Below are positions 42,588 through 54,277 of a DNA stretch of 64,000 nucleotides, one piece after another. The position numbers were made by a program, and so were the translations under genes. Source of the DNA: Paracoccaceae bacterium (GTDB lineage Bacteria; Pseudomonadota; Alphaproteobacteria; Rhodobacterales; Rhodobacteraceae); NCBI GenBank assembly GCA_026989055.1, contig JALSKC010000043.1:114850-178849 (forward strand), written 5' to 3'. How positions within the stretch are numbered: position 1 is the stretch's first letter; every line of letters starts with the position of its first letter. The notes below the pieces were generated by a model, which saw nothing but the letters and a program-made list of their open reading frames with translations, was not told the origin of the DNA and did not search any database.

Positions 42588-44227
42588 TACCCCCTCTCGC
42601 GCAGCGCCCGGCGCATGATCTTGCCGGTCGCGGTCATCGGCAGGCTGTCGACGAATTCGACGGCGCGCGGGGCCACATGCGGGCTGATCCTCTCGCGCAC
42701 CCGGGCCACCAGCGCCTCCTCCAGCCCCTCCCAGGAGGCGCCCTCGCGCAGCACCACGAAGGCCTTGACGATCTCGGTGCGCAGCGCATCCGCCACCCCG
42801 ACCGCCGCCGCCATCACCACATCGGGATGCCCCGTCAGGCAGTTCTCGATCTCTGACGGCCCGATCCGGTAGCCGGCCGAGGTGATCACGTCGTCGTCGC
42901 GCGCCACGAAGGTGAAATAGCCATCCGCGTCCTTCACCCCCAGATCGCCCGTCTTCAGCCAGCCGTTCACGAATTTCGCGGCGGTTTCTTCCGGCTTGTT
43001 CCAGTATTCCAGGAACATCACCGGATTGGGCGCCTTCACCGCGATCTCGCCGGTCTCGCCGGGGCCGAGCGGCCGCCCGGCCGCGTCGATGATCTCGACA
43101 TCGAAGCCCGGCACCGCCTGCCCCATCGACCCGGCGCGCACGGCCATCGAGCCGGCACAGGAACTGAGCACCAGGTTGCATTCGGTCTGGCCGTAGATCT
43201 CGTTGATCGGCGCGCCCAGCACCGCGCGCCCCCATTCCAGCAGGTCGGCGCCCAGGCTCTCGCCCCCCGAGGAGACCGAGCGGATGCCGAGCCCCACCGG
43301 GACGGTCGCCGCCCGCATCATCTTGAGCGCCGTGGGCGGCAGGAAGAGGTTGCGGACGGAATGCCGGGCAATCAGCCGGAACGCGGCGTCGGGGTCGAAC
43401 CTGCGCATCCTGTGGCTGACCAGTGGCACCCCGAAGTAAAGACAGGGCATGGCCATGTCCATCAGCCCGCCGATCCAGGCCCAGTCGGCCGGGGTCCAGC
43501 CAACATCGCCGTTCTTCGGGAAGCCTTCGTGATGCGCTTCGACCGAGGGCAGATGCCCCAGCAGGAAACGATGCGCATGCAGCACCCCCTTGGGCGGGCC
43601 GGTGGTGCCCGAGGTATAGATCAGCACCGCCGGATCATCCGCGGCGGTCTGCGCAGTGGCCCACTCTGCGCGATTGCGCGAAACCTCGCCCCAGAGGCTC
43701 AGTACCGGCGCCAGCGCCCGCCCGCCGGTGGTATAGACATGCGCCAGTTCGGGCAGACCACCGGCCAGCGCCATCAGCTTGTCCAGGTTCGCCTCGTCAG
43801 TCACCACCGCCCGCGCGCCGCTGTCCTCCAGCCGGTAGCGCAGCGCGTCTTCGCCAAACAGCGTGAACAGCGGCAGCACCACCGCCCCGAGCTTCATCGC
43901 GGCGAAATGGGCGATCATCACCTCGGGGCACTGCGGCAGCAGCACCGCCACCCGGTCGCCGCGACCGATGCCGCGCGCCGCAAGGCTGGCGGCCAGCCCG
44001 TCCGCGGCCATCCGCAGACGACCGTAGTCCCACGGCCGCACCCCGCCGTCCGCCCCCACATGGATGATCGCCGTGCGGCGCGGATCGGCCTCGGCCCAGC
44101 TGTCGCAGCAGCGCTCGGCGATGTTGAGGCGTCCGGGAACCCGCCAGCGGAACTGCGCGCGCATGGTCTGCCAGTCACCGGTCTCCGGCAGCAGGCGGCG
44201 TGCCCGGCGCAGCCGCTCAGCCCCCAT
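42587..44227 (-). CDS. AMP-forming acyl-CoA synthetase
   Basis: 546 residues, adenylate-forming superfamily. P-loop YTSGTTGPPKGVLHAH; INEIYGQTECNL; GWLKTGDLGVKDADGYF with the AMP-binding aspartate; hinge and C-terminal ITSAGYRIGPSEIE and TATGKIMRRALRERG with the catalytic lysine. It resembles medium-chain/acetyl-type acyl-CoA synthetases (ACSM-like). Substrate not determinable. Chosen ATG 44227 has GGGGGG just upstream; the longer frame is Arg/Gly-rich. Confidence 0.9.
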   Translation of the reverse strand: MGAERLRRARRLLPETGDWQTMRAQFRWRVPGRLNIAERCCDSWAEADPRRTAIIHVGADGGVRPWDYGRLRMAADGLAASLAARGIGRGDRVAVLLPQCPEVMIAHFAAMKLGAVVLPLFTLFGEDALRYRLEDSGARAVVTDEANLDKLMALAGGLPELAHVYTTGGRALAPVLSLWGEVSRNRAEWATAQTAADDPAVLIYTSGTTGPPKGVLHAHRFLLGHLPSVEAHHEGFPKNGDVGWTPADWAWIGGLMDMAMPCLYFGVPLVSHRMRRFDPDAAFRLIARHSVRNLFLPPTALKMMRAATVPVGLGIRSVSSGGESLGADLLEWGRAVLGAPINEIYGQTECNLVLSSCAGSMAVRAGSMGQAVPGFDVEIIDAAGRPLGPGETGEIAVKAPNPVMFLEYWNKPEETAAKFVNGWLKTGDLGVKDADGYFTFVARDDDVITSAGYRIGPSEIENCLTGHPDVVMAAAVGVADALRTEIVKAFVVLREGASWEGLEEALVARVRERISPHVAPRAVEFVDSLPMTATGKIMRRALRERG

Positions 44228-44593
44228 GCGCCCCCCGCTTCCGGTTCTTCCGGGGCCTCTCCCGTCCGGCGACAGCCGACCGGAAGGCCCGCCCCGGCGG
44301 CGCCCCCGCGCACGGCCGCGGCCGCCGCCCTCCCGTGCGGGGCGGCGGCGCGGTTTCACGATCCGGGACCGGGCGCAGCGAATCGGGCGTCCCCTCCCGT
44401 TCCGCGCCGAGACCGCCCCGGGCGAAGGCCTCCTCCGTTCCGGCGCCCGCACGCCGCCCGTCGGCAGGACAGAATGTCGCTAATGCGCCTGTCATGGCGC
44501 AAGCCTAGGGGCAGAATGTCCCGCCTTCAAGCGCTTCCGCCCCGGAAGCGGCACGCCCTTGCAGGCGTGCGGCGCACCCCGTAACCTGACCTC
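44228..44593. other. 366-bp divergent gap with two strong hairpins before moaA
   Basis: No gene seen; most is GC-rich filler. Two clean stem-loops stand just before moaA: GCTTCCG/CGGAAGC (44533-44539, 44543-44549) and GCACGCC/GGCGTGC (44551-44557, 44564-44570). They do not look like a full Moco riboswitch. No confident -35/-10 could be picked. Confidence 0.4.
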
Positions 44594-45649
44594 ATGCAGA
44601 TCCGCCCCCCGGCCATATCGCGCCCCGATTCCCCGGCGCCTTCCCCGGCGCCGCTGGTCGATCCCTTCCTGCGCCCGATCACCTATCTGCGGGTTTCGGT
44701 GACCGACCGCTGCGATTTCCGCTGCACATACTGCATGAGCGAGCACATGACCTTCCTGCCGAAGAAGGAACTTCTGACGCTGGAAGAGCTCGACCGGATG
44801 TGCAGCGCCTTCATCGGCCTGGGCGTGCGCAAGCTGCGCATCACCGGCGGCGAGCCGCTGGTGCGGCGCGACATCATGACCTTCTTCGAAGCGATGGGGC
44901 GCCACCTGGACAGCGGCGCGCTCGACGAGCTGACGCTGACGACCAACGGCTCGCAGCTGGCGCGCTTCGCCGGGCGGCTGGCCGCGGCAGGGGTGCGGCG
45001 GGTGAATGTCTCCCTCGACACGCTGGACGAGGAAAAGTTCGCCCGCGTCACCCGCTGGGGGCGGCTGAAGCAGGTGCTCGGCGGGATCGAGGCCGCCCAG
45101 GCCGCCGGGCTGCGGGTCAAGATCAACGCGGTGGCGCTCAGGGGCTTCAACGAGGACGAGCTGTTCTCCCTGACCGAATGGTGCGCCCGGCGCGACATGG
45201 ATCTGACCTGGATCGAGGTCATGCCGATGGGCGACATGGAGGAGAGCGACCGGATCGGCCAGTACTGGGCGCTGACCGACCTGCGCGCGCAGCTGGCGCG
45301 GCGTTACACGCTCACCGACCTGAGCGAAAGGACAGGCGGGCCCGCCCGCTACGTGCGGCTGGAGGAGACCGGCCAGAAGATCGGCTTCATCACCCCGCTG
45401 ACCCACAATTTCTGCGAAAGCTGCAACCGGGTCCGGCTGACCTGCACCGGCGAGCTGTTCATGTGCCTCGGCCAGGAGGACCGCGCCGACCTGCGCAGGG
45501 CGCTGCGCGAGCACCCGGATGACGATGCGCCGCTCCGCGCGGCCATCCGCGCGGCCATCGCGCGCAAGCCCAGGGGCCATGATTTCGACTATTCGCGCCA
45601 GCAGGTGAGCGGCCAGGTCTCGCGCCACATGAGCCACACCGGCGGCTGA
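44594..45649 (+). CDS. moaA: GTP 3',8-cyclase MoaA
   Basis: Radical-SAM enzyme that, with MoaC, makes cyclic pyranopterin monophosphate for molybdenum cofactor. 351 residues. N-terminal [4Fe-4S]/SAM motif CxxxCxxC at C40, C44, C47; [13 protein letters not shown]-terminal cluster C274, C277, C291 ([20 protein letters not shown]); and the conserved C-terminal Gly-Gly. Stands alone; other moa/mob genes are not in the window. Confidence 0.97.
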   Translation: MQIRPPAISRPDSPAPSPAPLVDPFLRPITYLRVSVTDRCDFRCTYCMSEHMTFLPKKELLTLEELDRMCSAFIGLGVRKLRITGGEPLVRRDIMTFFEAMGRHLDSGALDELTLTTNGSQLARFAGRLAAAGVRRVNVSLDTLDEEKFARVTRWGRLKQVLGGIEAAQAAGLRVKINAVALRGFNEDELFSLTEWCARRDMDLTWIEVMPMGDMEESDRIGQYWALTDLRAQLARRYTLTDLSERTGGPARYVRLEETGQKIGFITPLTHNFCESCNRVRLTCTGELFMCLGQEDRADLRRALREHPDDDAPLRAAIRAAIARKPRGHDFDYSRQQVSGQVSRHMSHTGG

Positions 45650-47815
<2,166 letters not shown>

Positions 47816-47833
47816 CACCCGGGCGGAGCGGCC

Positions 47834-47858
47834 CGTGAACACTCCTCGTGAACACTCC
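47834..47858. repeat. 13-bp duplication upstream of glnA
   Basis: CGTGAACACTCC occurs at 47834-47845 and 47847-47858 with one T between; it precedes the AGGAAGGAAAAG ribosome site of glnA. Confidence 0.85.
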
Positions 47859-47876
47859 CAAGGAAGGAAAAGACGC

Positions 47877-49283
47877 ATGAGCATCAAGGATGTGCTGGAA
47901 ACCATCAAGGAAGAGGAGGTCGCCTATGTCGATATCCGCTTCACCGACCCGCGCGGCAAGCTGCAGCATGTGACGGTGATGGCCGACCAGGTGGACGAGG
48001 ACTTCCTCGAGGACGGCTTCATGTTCGACGGCTCGTCGATCGCCGGCTGGAAGTCGATCGACCAGTCAGACATGAAGCTGAAGCCCGACACCGACAGCGC
48101 CTATCTCGACCCGTTCTATGCCGAAAAGACGCTGGCGCTGCACTGTTCGGTGCTGGAGCCCGACACCGGCGAGCACTACGAGCGCGACCCGCGCGGCACC
48201 GCCGAAAAGGCAGAAGCCTATCTGAAGTCCAGCGGCATCGGCGATACCGCCTATTTCGGCCCCGAGGCCGAATTCTTCCTGTTCGATGACGTGCGCTTCG
48301 CGGTCGAGATGAACAAGGTCTCCTACGAGGTGGACGCCATCGACGGTGCCTGGAACACCGACACCGAATACGAGATGGGCAACACCGGCCACCGCCCCGG
48401 CGTCAAGGGCGGATACTTCCCGGTCAACCCGATCGACGACGGTCAGGACATCCGCTCTGAGATGCTCTCCACCATGAAGCGGATGGGCATGAAGGTGGAC
48501 AAGCACCACCACGAGGTGGCCTCCTGCCAGCACGAGCTGGGGCTGGTCTTCAACAGCCTGGTGAAGCAGGCCGACGAGCTGCAGAAATACAAGTATGTCA
48601 TCCACAACGTCGCCCAGGCCTACGGCAAGTCGGCCACCTTCATGCCCAAGCCGATCGCCGGCGACAACGGCACCGGCATGCATGTGAACATGTCGATCTG
48701 GAAGGACGGCAAGCCGCTGTTCGCCGGCGACAAATATGCCGACCTCAGCCAGGAGGCGCTGTATTTCATCGGCGGCATCCTCAAGCATGCCAAGACGCTC
48801 AACGCCTTCACCAACCCCTCGACCAACAGCTACAAGCGCCTGATCCCCGGCTTCGAGGCGCCGGTGCTGCGCGCCTATTCGGCCCGCAACCGCTCGGGCT
48901 GCGTGCGCATCCCCTGGGCCGAAAGCCCGAAGGCCAAGCGCGTCGAGGCCCGCTTCCCCGATCCCTCGGCCAACCCCTACCTGGCGTTCTCGGCCCTGCT
49001 GATGGCCGGGCTCGACGGGATCCGCAACAAGATCGACCCGGGTCCGTCCTCGGACAAGGACCTCTACGATCTGCCGCCCGAGGAACTGGCCGGCATTCCC
49101 ACCGTATGCGCCAGCCTGCGCGAGGCGCTGGAAAGCCTGGAGGCCGATCACGACTTCCTGCTTGCCGGCGACGTCTTTACCAAGGACCAGCTCGAAGGCT
49201 ACATGGAGCTCAAGTGGGAAGAGGTCTACGCCTACGAACACACCCCGCATCCGGTCGAGTTCAAGCTGTATTACAGCTGCTGA
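47877..49283 (+). CDS. glnA: Glutamine synthetase type I
   Basis: ATP-dependent ammonia assimilation into glutamine. 468 residues; [28 protein letters not shown]-like [44 protein letters not shown] and [10 protein letters not shown] fit GSI. The adenylylation site Y397 (DLYDLPPEE) is intact, so regulation by GlnE adenylyltransferase and PII is expected, consistent with glnB just upstream. Good ribosome site AAGGAAGGAAAA. Confidence 0.98.
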   Translation: MSIKDVLETIKEEEVAYVDIRFTDPRGKLQHVTVMADQVDEDFLEDGFMFDGSSIAGWKSIDQSDMKLKPDTDSAYLDPFYAEKTLALHCSVLEPDTGEHYERDPRGTAEKAEAYLKSSGIGDTAYFGPEAEFFLFDDVRFAVEMNKVSYEVDAIDGAWNTDTEYEMGNTGHRPGVKGGYFPVNPIDDGQDIRSEMLSTMKRMGMKVDKHHHEVASCQHELGLVFNSLVKQADELQKYKYVIHNVAQAYGKSATFMPKPIAGDNGTGMHVNMSIWKDGKPLFAGDKYADLSQEALYFIGGILKHAKTLNAFTNPSTNSYKRLIPGFEAPVLRAYSARNRSGCVRIPWAESPKAKRVEARFPDPSANPYLAFSALLMAGLDGIRNKIDPGPSSDKDLYDLPPEELAGIPTVCASLREALESLEADHDFLLAGDVFTKDQLEGYMELKWEEVYAYEHTPHPVEFKLYYSC

Positions 49284-49306
49284 TCCTTCGGCAACGGAAA
49301 CCGGCA

Positions 49307-49328
49307 GGGGCGCCCGGGCGGGCGCCCC
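49307..49328 (+). terminator. Probable terminator after glnA
   Basis: GGGGCGCCC, four-base loop GGGC, GGGCGCCCC: a perfect 9-bp stem 24 bp after the glnA stop, followed only by TTGCGC rather than a T-run. Confidence 0.65.
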
Positions 49329-49560
49329 TTGCGCATCGCCGCCGGCCGCATCCGCGGAACCGCCACGCCTTGTCGCCGGCCGTCTTGCCCGCCGACCCGC
49401 CGACCCGCGGCCCGCGGCGCGCCACCGGCCGCGGCGGGGGGGGGCGGGCATTCGCCCCGTGGCGGAGCGCGCTGAAATTCCCCCCTTTCCGACCAAATGT
49501 CGCCCGAATTCTCCTGCAGCCTGCGCAGGAGGAAACGTGGGAGAAAACCCCGGGGGAATC

Positions 49561-50853
49561 ATGCCCGAAGCACGGACAGACCTGCTCTTTGCCGGACCTC
49601 CCGAACTCGCGCTCGCGCGATTCGAGGAAGCGCTCGCCGCCCGCACCGCCGATCTCGGGCTGCGGATGACGCCGCCGCACCCCGCCCCGGAAGACGCCCT
49701 CCTGCTCCTGACGGGGGGAGGGCTGGCGCTGCGGATCGACTTCCACCCCGCGCCGCTGCCGGCCGAGGCCTTCGCCGGAGCGCTGGAAGGGCCGCTTTCG
49801 CGCGCCTTCGCCGGCGTCCTGTCGGACACCCTGGCCCGGCACGACTGCCGGCTGACGGTGCAGGTAACGGTGCAGGTATCGGAGGGCCGCACGGCACGGG
49901 GCGCAGGCGCGTTCGCCACGGAACCATCCGGCAGCGGCTCGCAGGAGGGCGACTCGCAGGAGGGCGCCGCGGCGGGTATCCCGCCCGCCCCGGCCCCGGA
50001 GGAGCCCGCCGCCCTGCTGAGGCGGCTGCGCCTGCTCCATGCCGCAACCGCCATCCTGGCCGAACGGCACATGCCCGGCGCGGTCTTCTGGCAGCAGTCC
50101 AACCAGCTTCTGACCGGCGCCCAGTATCTGTCGATCAGCCGCACCTCCACCCCCTGGGCGCTGTTCGCCCAGGCGCGGATCACCACCCTGCACCCCGAGC
50201 CGGGCGAGGACGGCGCGACGCGCCATGCGCTGGAGCTGAAGGAGGCCGCCCAGTTCATCGGCCGGCCGGTGGGCTTCCGCCCCACCCCGCACCCGCCGGA
50301 AGAGCTGCATGCCGCCGCGCTGTCCTTCCTGCGCCATGCCGTCGAAAGCGGCTCTCCGATCCCCGATGGTCACAGCTTCGGCCCCCGCGGCGGCCGCCCC
50401 TACCGGGTGCGCCACCTGCCGGCCGGCCCGCAGGCGCCGCGGGGGCGGATCGAACTGTCCGTCATCGGCTCCGGCGAAGATGGCGCCCCCGCCCCGGACC
50501 GTACTGCTCGCCGGTCCGGGGCCACGGGCTCCGGCGGAAACGGGCCCGGCGGCGGCCACCGGGCAGCGGCGCTCCCCCCCCTCGCCCCGCCGGAGGAGGA
50601 GCGCACCCGCAGCCTGGCGATCGGAATCCTGATGCTGGCCGTCCTGCCGCCGGTGGGCGCGCTGCTGATGCTGTCCAATGCGCTGTTCGGATCGGACAGC
50701 CGCCGCACCGGGCTGCTCGCCACCGCCGCGCTCGGCGGCGCGATCCTTCTCGGCGCGCTGACCTTCCTGGGCATGCCCGGAGAAGAAACCGCCAGCCTCG
50801 CCGACCTTCCCGCCCCGCCGCTTCTAAGCGCTTCAGCCGCAGCCGCCGACTGA
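49561..50853 (+). CDS. DUF4261-like membrane protein of unknown function
   Basis: 430 residues. Residues about 1-300 hold a domain with LLRRLRLLHAATAILAERHMPGAVFWQQSNQLLT that resembles DUF4261, although I cannot confirm it. A Gly-rich linker is followed by two hydrophobic helices (about 360-382 and 390-410), so the protein is probably anchored by its C-terminus with the domain in the cytoplasm. Two small in-frame duplications occur inside (TVQV twice at 49855-49878; SQEGD/SQEGA at 49936-49965). Its 3' end overlaps the convergent DUF3445 gene by about 20 bp. Confidence 0.7.
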   Translation: MPEARTDLLFAGPPELALARFEEALAARTADLGLRMTPPHPAPEDALLLLTGGGLALRIDFHPAPLPAEAFAGALEGPLSRAFAGVLSDTLARHDCRLTVQVTVQVSEGRTARGAGAFATEPSGSGSQEGDSQEGAAAGIPPAPAPEEPAALLRRLRLLHAATAILAERHMPGAVFWQQSNQLLTGAQYLSISRTSTPWALFAQARITTLHPEPGEDGATRHALELKEAAQFIGRPVGFRPTPHPPEELHAAALSFLRHAVESGSPIPDGHSFGPRGGRPYRVRHLPAGPQAPRGRIELSVIGSGEDGAPAPDRTARRSGATGSGGNGPGGGHRAAALPPLAPPEEERTRSLAIGILMLAVLPPVGALLMLSNALFGSDSRRTGLLATAALGGAILLGALTFLGMPGEETASLADLPAPPLLSASAAAAD

Positions 50854-51579
50854 GCGCGCCACCACCCAGGTGTGGATCGAGAAGACCACCGCCCGGCTTT
50901 CCGGCAACCGCAGCAGGCATTGCCGTTCGGAGCGCAGATAGGGCGCGATCCCCTCCGGCCGCTGCCGCGGGTCTGCCTCGCGGCGGGGGGCGAACAGGGA
51001 CGGATCGTGGTAATCCAGCGCATTGGCCCGCCACAGCGGCTGCTCGGGCCGGATCGCATCGAACAGCCGCTGCACGCGGCGCGCCATCTGCCCGTCGTAT
51101 TCGGCCACGGGGGCGTGAATCCGCGTCAGCGGACGGCCGAACTTTTCCGCCAGGCTCCAGCCGGCGGGAAAGCACAGGACTGCGCCGCACAGCACATGCT
51201 GGCCGCTGGCCGGATCCTTCTGCAGCAGGCAGAAGTCCTCCTGCACCAGATTCCCCAGAGTCGCCAGCGGGTCGGCGGGATCGACCGGCACCCGTGCCCC
51301 GTCCGGACGGACAACCTCCCCGGTGCCGACCCGGTAGCCGGCCCTGCCGCGCAGCAGGCCGAGCACTGTTTCCAGAAGCTCCCCGGCTGCCGGGCGGGCA
51401 CTTTCGGCAAGCCGGAGCACCTCCTCGCGCCGGGTCGCCAGAAGCCGTGCCCGCAGGCGCATCTGGGCGGCGAAGGCCTCGTCCGTCACCAGCCAGTCGG
51501 CAATCTCCAGCGGCGCGATCCCCGGCAGGCGCGCACCGGGAAGCGGATAGGGAATGCCCTGCTGCAGGATCGTCTCCAT
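50833..51579 (-). CDS. DUF3445 / heme-dependent oxidative N-demethylase-like protein
   Basis: 248 residues from the ATG at 51579 (an upstream ATG at 51621 would add 14; neither has a good ribosome site). Pattern: PGARLPGIAPLEIADWLVTDEAFAAQM at the N-terminus, NLVQEDFCLLQK, AVLCFPAGWSLAEKFGRPL with the conserved GWS..EK, IHAPVAEYDGQMARRVQRLF, WRANALDYHD, LRSERQCLLRLPESRAVVFSIHTWVV. This matches DUF3445, where characterised members bind heme and demethylate amines such as dimethylamine. Substrate here unknown. Confidence 0.78.
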   Translation of the reverse strand: METILQQGIPYPLPGARLPGIAPLEIADWLVTDEAFAAQMRLRARLLATRREEVLRLAESARPAAGELLETVLGLLRGRAGYRVGTGEVVRPDGARVPVDPADPLATLGNLVQEDFCLLQKDPASGQHVLCGAVLCFPAGWSLAEKFGRPLTRIHAPVAEYDGQMARRVQRLFDAIRPEQPLWRANALDYHDPSLFAPRREADPRQRPEGIAPYLRSERQCLLRLPESRAVVFSIHTWVVARSVGGCG

Positions 51580-51648
51580 GAGCGATGGAATACATCCCGT
51601 GCCGGAAATTGCCAGAGGCATCCCGGGGCCGCCCTTCGCCGGAAACTC

Positions 51649-52560
51649 TCACCGGCCGGGAGAGCCGGAAGGGCCGTCAAGTCCGAACCGCAGCAGCAGC
51701 CCGCGGTGATCGGAACCGAGAAAGGGGCGGATCTCCAGCCGTCCCCGCCCGCCCGGCACGAGAAGATGATCGATCGGCAGCCAGAGCGGAAAGCGCGGAT
51801 GGCGGAAGGTGAAGAACAGCGCGCCGGCCCGCCGGCTGCCGGTGGCCGCCTCGATCCGGCGCATGGTCGCCGACCAGGGAACCATGTTGAAATCTCCCCC
51901 CAGCACTACCGGCGCATCGAGGTCGCGCAGCGCCGGCAGCATCGTTGCAACCTGCTCCGCCTGCGCCCGCGGAAACGGCCATTTCAGATGCAGCGCCAGC
52001 GCCCAGACCGGCCCGTCGGGCGTTGCCACCCGTACCGCCGCCACCCCCCCGGGCTTCAGGCAGCGCGCCGGGTCTTCCCCGCTCAGAGGGTATCTGGACA
52101 GGATCGCCAGGCGCCCCGCCCCTCTGGAGGAGCAGATCAGCCTGGTGGGGTAGGCTTCGGCCAGGGCTTCGTAGATTTCCAGATTGGCGTCGGAAATCTC
52201 CTGCATGGACACGAAATCCGGCGCCGTCGCGCGGATGTCGGCGATGATTCCCCGCCGGTCGGTGCCGTTGTAGAGCAGGTTCTTCTGATAGAAGGCATAG
52301 CGCTCCTCTCCGCCGGATGCGCCGCCGCCCCCGAACCAGCCGGCCAGCACCGGCGCGCCGGCCAGAAAACCCGCCAGCAGCCCCAGCCCCGCCAGCCGCA
52401 GCCGCCCGCGCAGCAGCAGCAGCGAGGACAGGCTGACCAGCACCGCCCACCAGTGGCGGAATACCGCCAGCGAATCTCCCAGCCCGTGCAGTTCCCCCCC
52501 GAAGCTGGCCAGAGTCAGCAGCAGGCTGGCCCAGAATACCGTCAGCATGGCCGCGCGCAT
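51649..52560 (-). CDS. Endonuclease/exonuclease/phosphatase (EEP) family membrane protein
   Basis: 303 residues. Three hydrophobic N-terminal helices (about 5-80), then an EEP domain: DFVSMQEISDANLEIYE with the metal glutamate, LAILSRYPL, LHLKWPF, VVLGGDFNMVPWS and the C-terminal SDHRGLL with the catalytic His. Such membrane-anchored EEP proteins (YafD/YdeN-like) act on phosphodiesters; substrate unknown. ATG 52560 has AGGAGGAAAGG before it. Divergent from purB. Confidence 0.82.
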   Translation of the reverse strand: MRAAMLTVFWASLLLTLASFGGELHGLGDSLAVFRHWWAVLVSLSSLLLLRGRLRLAGLGLLAGFLAGAPVLAGWFGGGGASGGEERYAFYQKNLLYNGTDRRGIIADIRATAPDFVSMQEISDANLEIYEALAEAYPTRLICSSRGAGRLAILSRYPLSGEDPARCLKPGGVAAVRVATPDGPVWALALHLKWPFPRAQAEQVATMLPALRDLDAPVVLGGDFNMVPWSATMRRIEAATGSRRAGALFFTFRHPRFPLWLPIDHLLVPGGRGRLEIRPFLGSDHRGLLLRFGLDGPSGSPGR

Positions 52561-52618
52561 CCGCCTTTCCTCCTGCCGCCGCTCCGCAGCCTTCAGATGC
52601 TCCCCCGGGCCCGGCGAG

Positions 52619-52663
52619 GTCAAGAGCGTCCCGGTCAAGAGCGTCCCGGTCAAGAGCACCCCG
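52619..52663. repeat. 15-bp tandem repeat, 3 copies, in the purB upstream region
   Basis: GGTCAAGAGCGTCCC at 52619 and 52634 and GGTCAAGAGCACCCC at 52649. Between the EEP gene start and the purB promoter. Confidence 0.92.
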
Positions 52664-52732
52664 ATCCGCGCCGGCGCAGCCGTGCCGGAAGCCGCGAAGC
52701 CGCGCCCCCCGCGCGGCTGCGCCATCCGCCGA

Positions 52733-52761
52733 TTGCCGCCGTCGGCGCAACCGGCTATGAG
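52733..52761 (+). promoter_or_regulatory. Candidate purB promoter
   Basis: TTGCCG (52733-52738), 17-bp spacer, TATGAG (52756-52761), about 40 bp before the purB ATG; AAAGG at 52786-52790 serves as ribosome site. Confidence 0.5.
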
Positions 52762-52800
52762 GCAGCGCGCACGCAAAGTCCTCGCAAAGGAATACCGCCG

Positions 52801-54105
52801 ATGATTCCCCGCTACTCCCGCCCCGAGATGGTGAAGATCTGGAGCCCAGAGGAAAAATTCCGGATCTGGTTCGAGATCGAGGCTCACGCCTGCGATGCCC
52901 AGGCCGCGCTCGGCGTGATCCCGCGCGAGAACGCCGAAGCGCTCTGGAAGGCGAAGGACGCCACCTTCGACGTGGCCCGGATCGACGAGATAGAGGCCGT
53001 GACGCGGCACGACGTGATCGCCTTCCTCACCCATCTGGCCGAGATCGTCGGCCACGAGGAAGCTCGTTTCGTCCATCAGGGGATGACGAGCTCGGACGTT
53101 CTGGATACCGCCTTCAACCTCCAGCTGGTGCGGGCTTCCGACATTCTCGTCAGGGACCTGCAGGAACTTCTCGAAGCCCTGAAGCGGCGCGCCCACGAGC
53201 ACAAGATGACGCTGCGTATCGGCCGCAGCCACGGGATTCATGCCGAACCCACCACCATGGGGCTGACATTCGCGCGCTTCTACGCCGAGATGACGCGCAA
53301 CCTGGAGCGCCTGAAGAACGCCCGGCAGGAGATCGCCACCGGGGCGATTTCCGGCGCCGTGGGCACGTTTGCCAACATCGATCCGGCGGTCGAGGCGCAT
53401 GTGTGCCAAAGGCTCGGCCTCGCCCCCGAGCCGATCAGCACCCAGATCATCCCGCGCGACCGCCACGCGATGTTCTTCGCCACCCTCGGCGTGATCGCCT
53501 CCTCGATCGAGAACATCGCCATCGAGATCCGCCACATGCAGCGCACCGAGGTGCTGGAGGCCGAGGAGTTCTTCTCCGAGGGGCAGAAGGGTTCGTCGGC
53601 CATGCCGCACAAGCGCAACCCGGTGCTGAGCGAGAACCTCACCGGGCTGGCCCGCCTCGTGCGCATGAGCGTGATCCCGGCAATGGAAAACGTGGCGCTC
53701 TGGCACGAGCGCGACATCTCGCATTCCTCTGTCGAGCGGGTGATCGGCCCCGACACCACGATCACCCTCGACTTCGCCCTGGCGCGCCTCACCGGGCTGA
53801 TCGACAGGCTGGTGATCTACCCCGACAACATGATCGCCAACATGAACAGGTTCCGCGGGCTGATCCACTCGCAGCGCGTGCTGCTGGCGCTCACCCAGAA
53901 GGGGATCAGCCGCGAGGATGCCTACCGCATGGTGCAGCGCAACGCGATGAAGGTCTGGGAGGAGGGAAAGGACTTCAAGGCGGAACTTCAGGCCGACCCC
54001 GAGGTTGCCGCCGCGCTCTCGCCCGCGGAGATCGAGGAGCAATTCGACCCGGAACACCATACCCGGCATGTGGAGCGGATCTTCGCCCGCGTCTTCGATC
54101 GATGA
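52801..54105 (+). CDS. purB: Adenylosuccinate lyase
   Basis: Catalyses two fumarate-releasing steps of purine synthesis. 434 residues of the aspartase/fumarase superfamily: RHDVIAFLTHLAEIVG, GMTSSDVLDTAFNLQL, GRSHGIHAEPTTMG (catalytic histidine) and the family signature GSSAMPHKRNPVLSE with the catalytic serine near 264. The start ATG coincides with the conserved beginning IPRYSRPEM. The frame is open far upstream but that part belongs to unrelated sequence. Confidence 0.97.
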   Translation: MIPRYSRPEMVKIWSPEEKFRIWFEIEAHACDAQAALGVIPRENAEALWKAKDATFDVARIDEIEAVTRHDVIAFLTHLAEIVGHEEARFVHQGMTSSDVLDTAFNLQLVRASDILVRDLQELLEALKRRAHEHKMTLRIGRSHGIHAEPTTMGLTFARFYAEMTRNLERLKNARQEIATGAISGAVGTFANIDPAVEAHVCQRLGLAPEPISTQIIPRDRHAMFFATLGVIASSIENIAIEIRHMQRTEVLEAEEFFSEGQKGSSAMPHKRNPVLSENLTGLARLVRMSVIPAMENVALWHERDISHSSVERVIGPDTTITLDFALARLTGLIDRLVIYPDNMIANMNRFRGLIHSQRVLLALTQKGISREDAYRMVQRNAMKVWEEGKDFKAELQADPEVAAALSPAEIEEQFDPEHHTRHVERIFARVFDR

Positions 54106-54277
54106 GCCGGAGGCGCTAGGGCTGCGTTAACCCGGATCTGCCACTCTGCATCCGAGCTGCCGCTGCGACACCATGCACATGGCGTGCCGGCCGGCGCCGG
54201 GCCGGCTGCCGTCGGCTGCCGCATCGCAGACGGCAACCGCAGGGCAAACCGCAGAACGACGACGGAGGGAAAAGAAC

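Noticed and set aside
44228..44593. Moco riboswitch before moaA
   Set aside because: The two stems lack the multi-helix architecture of the known motif.
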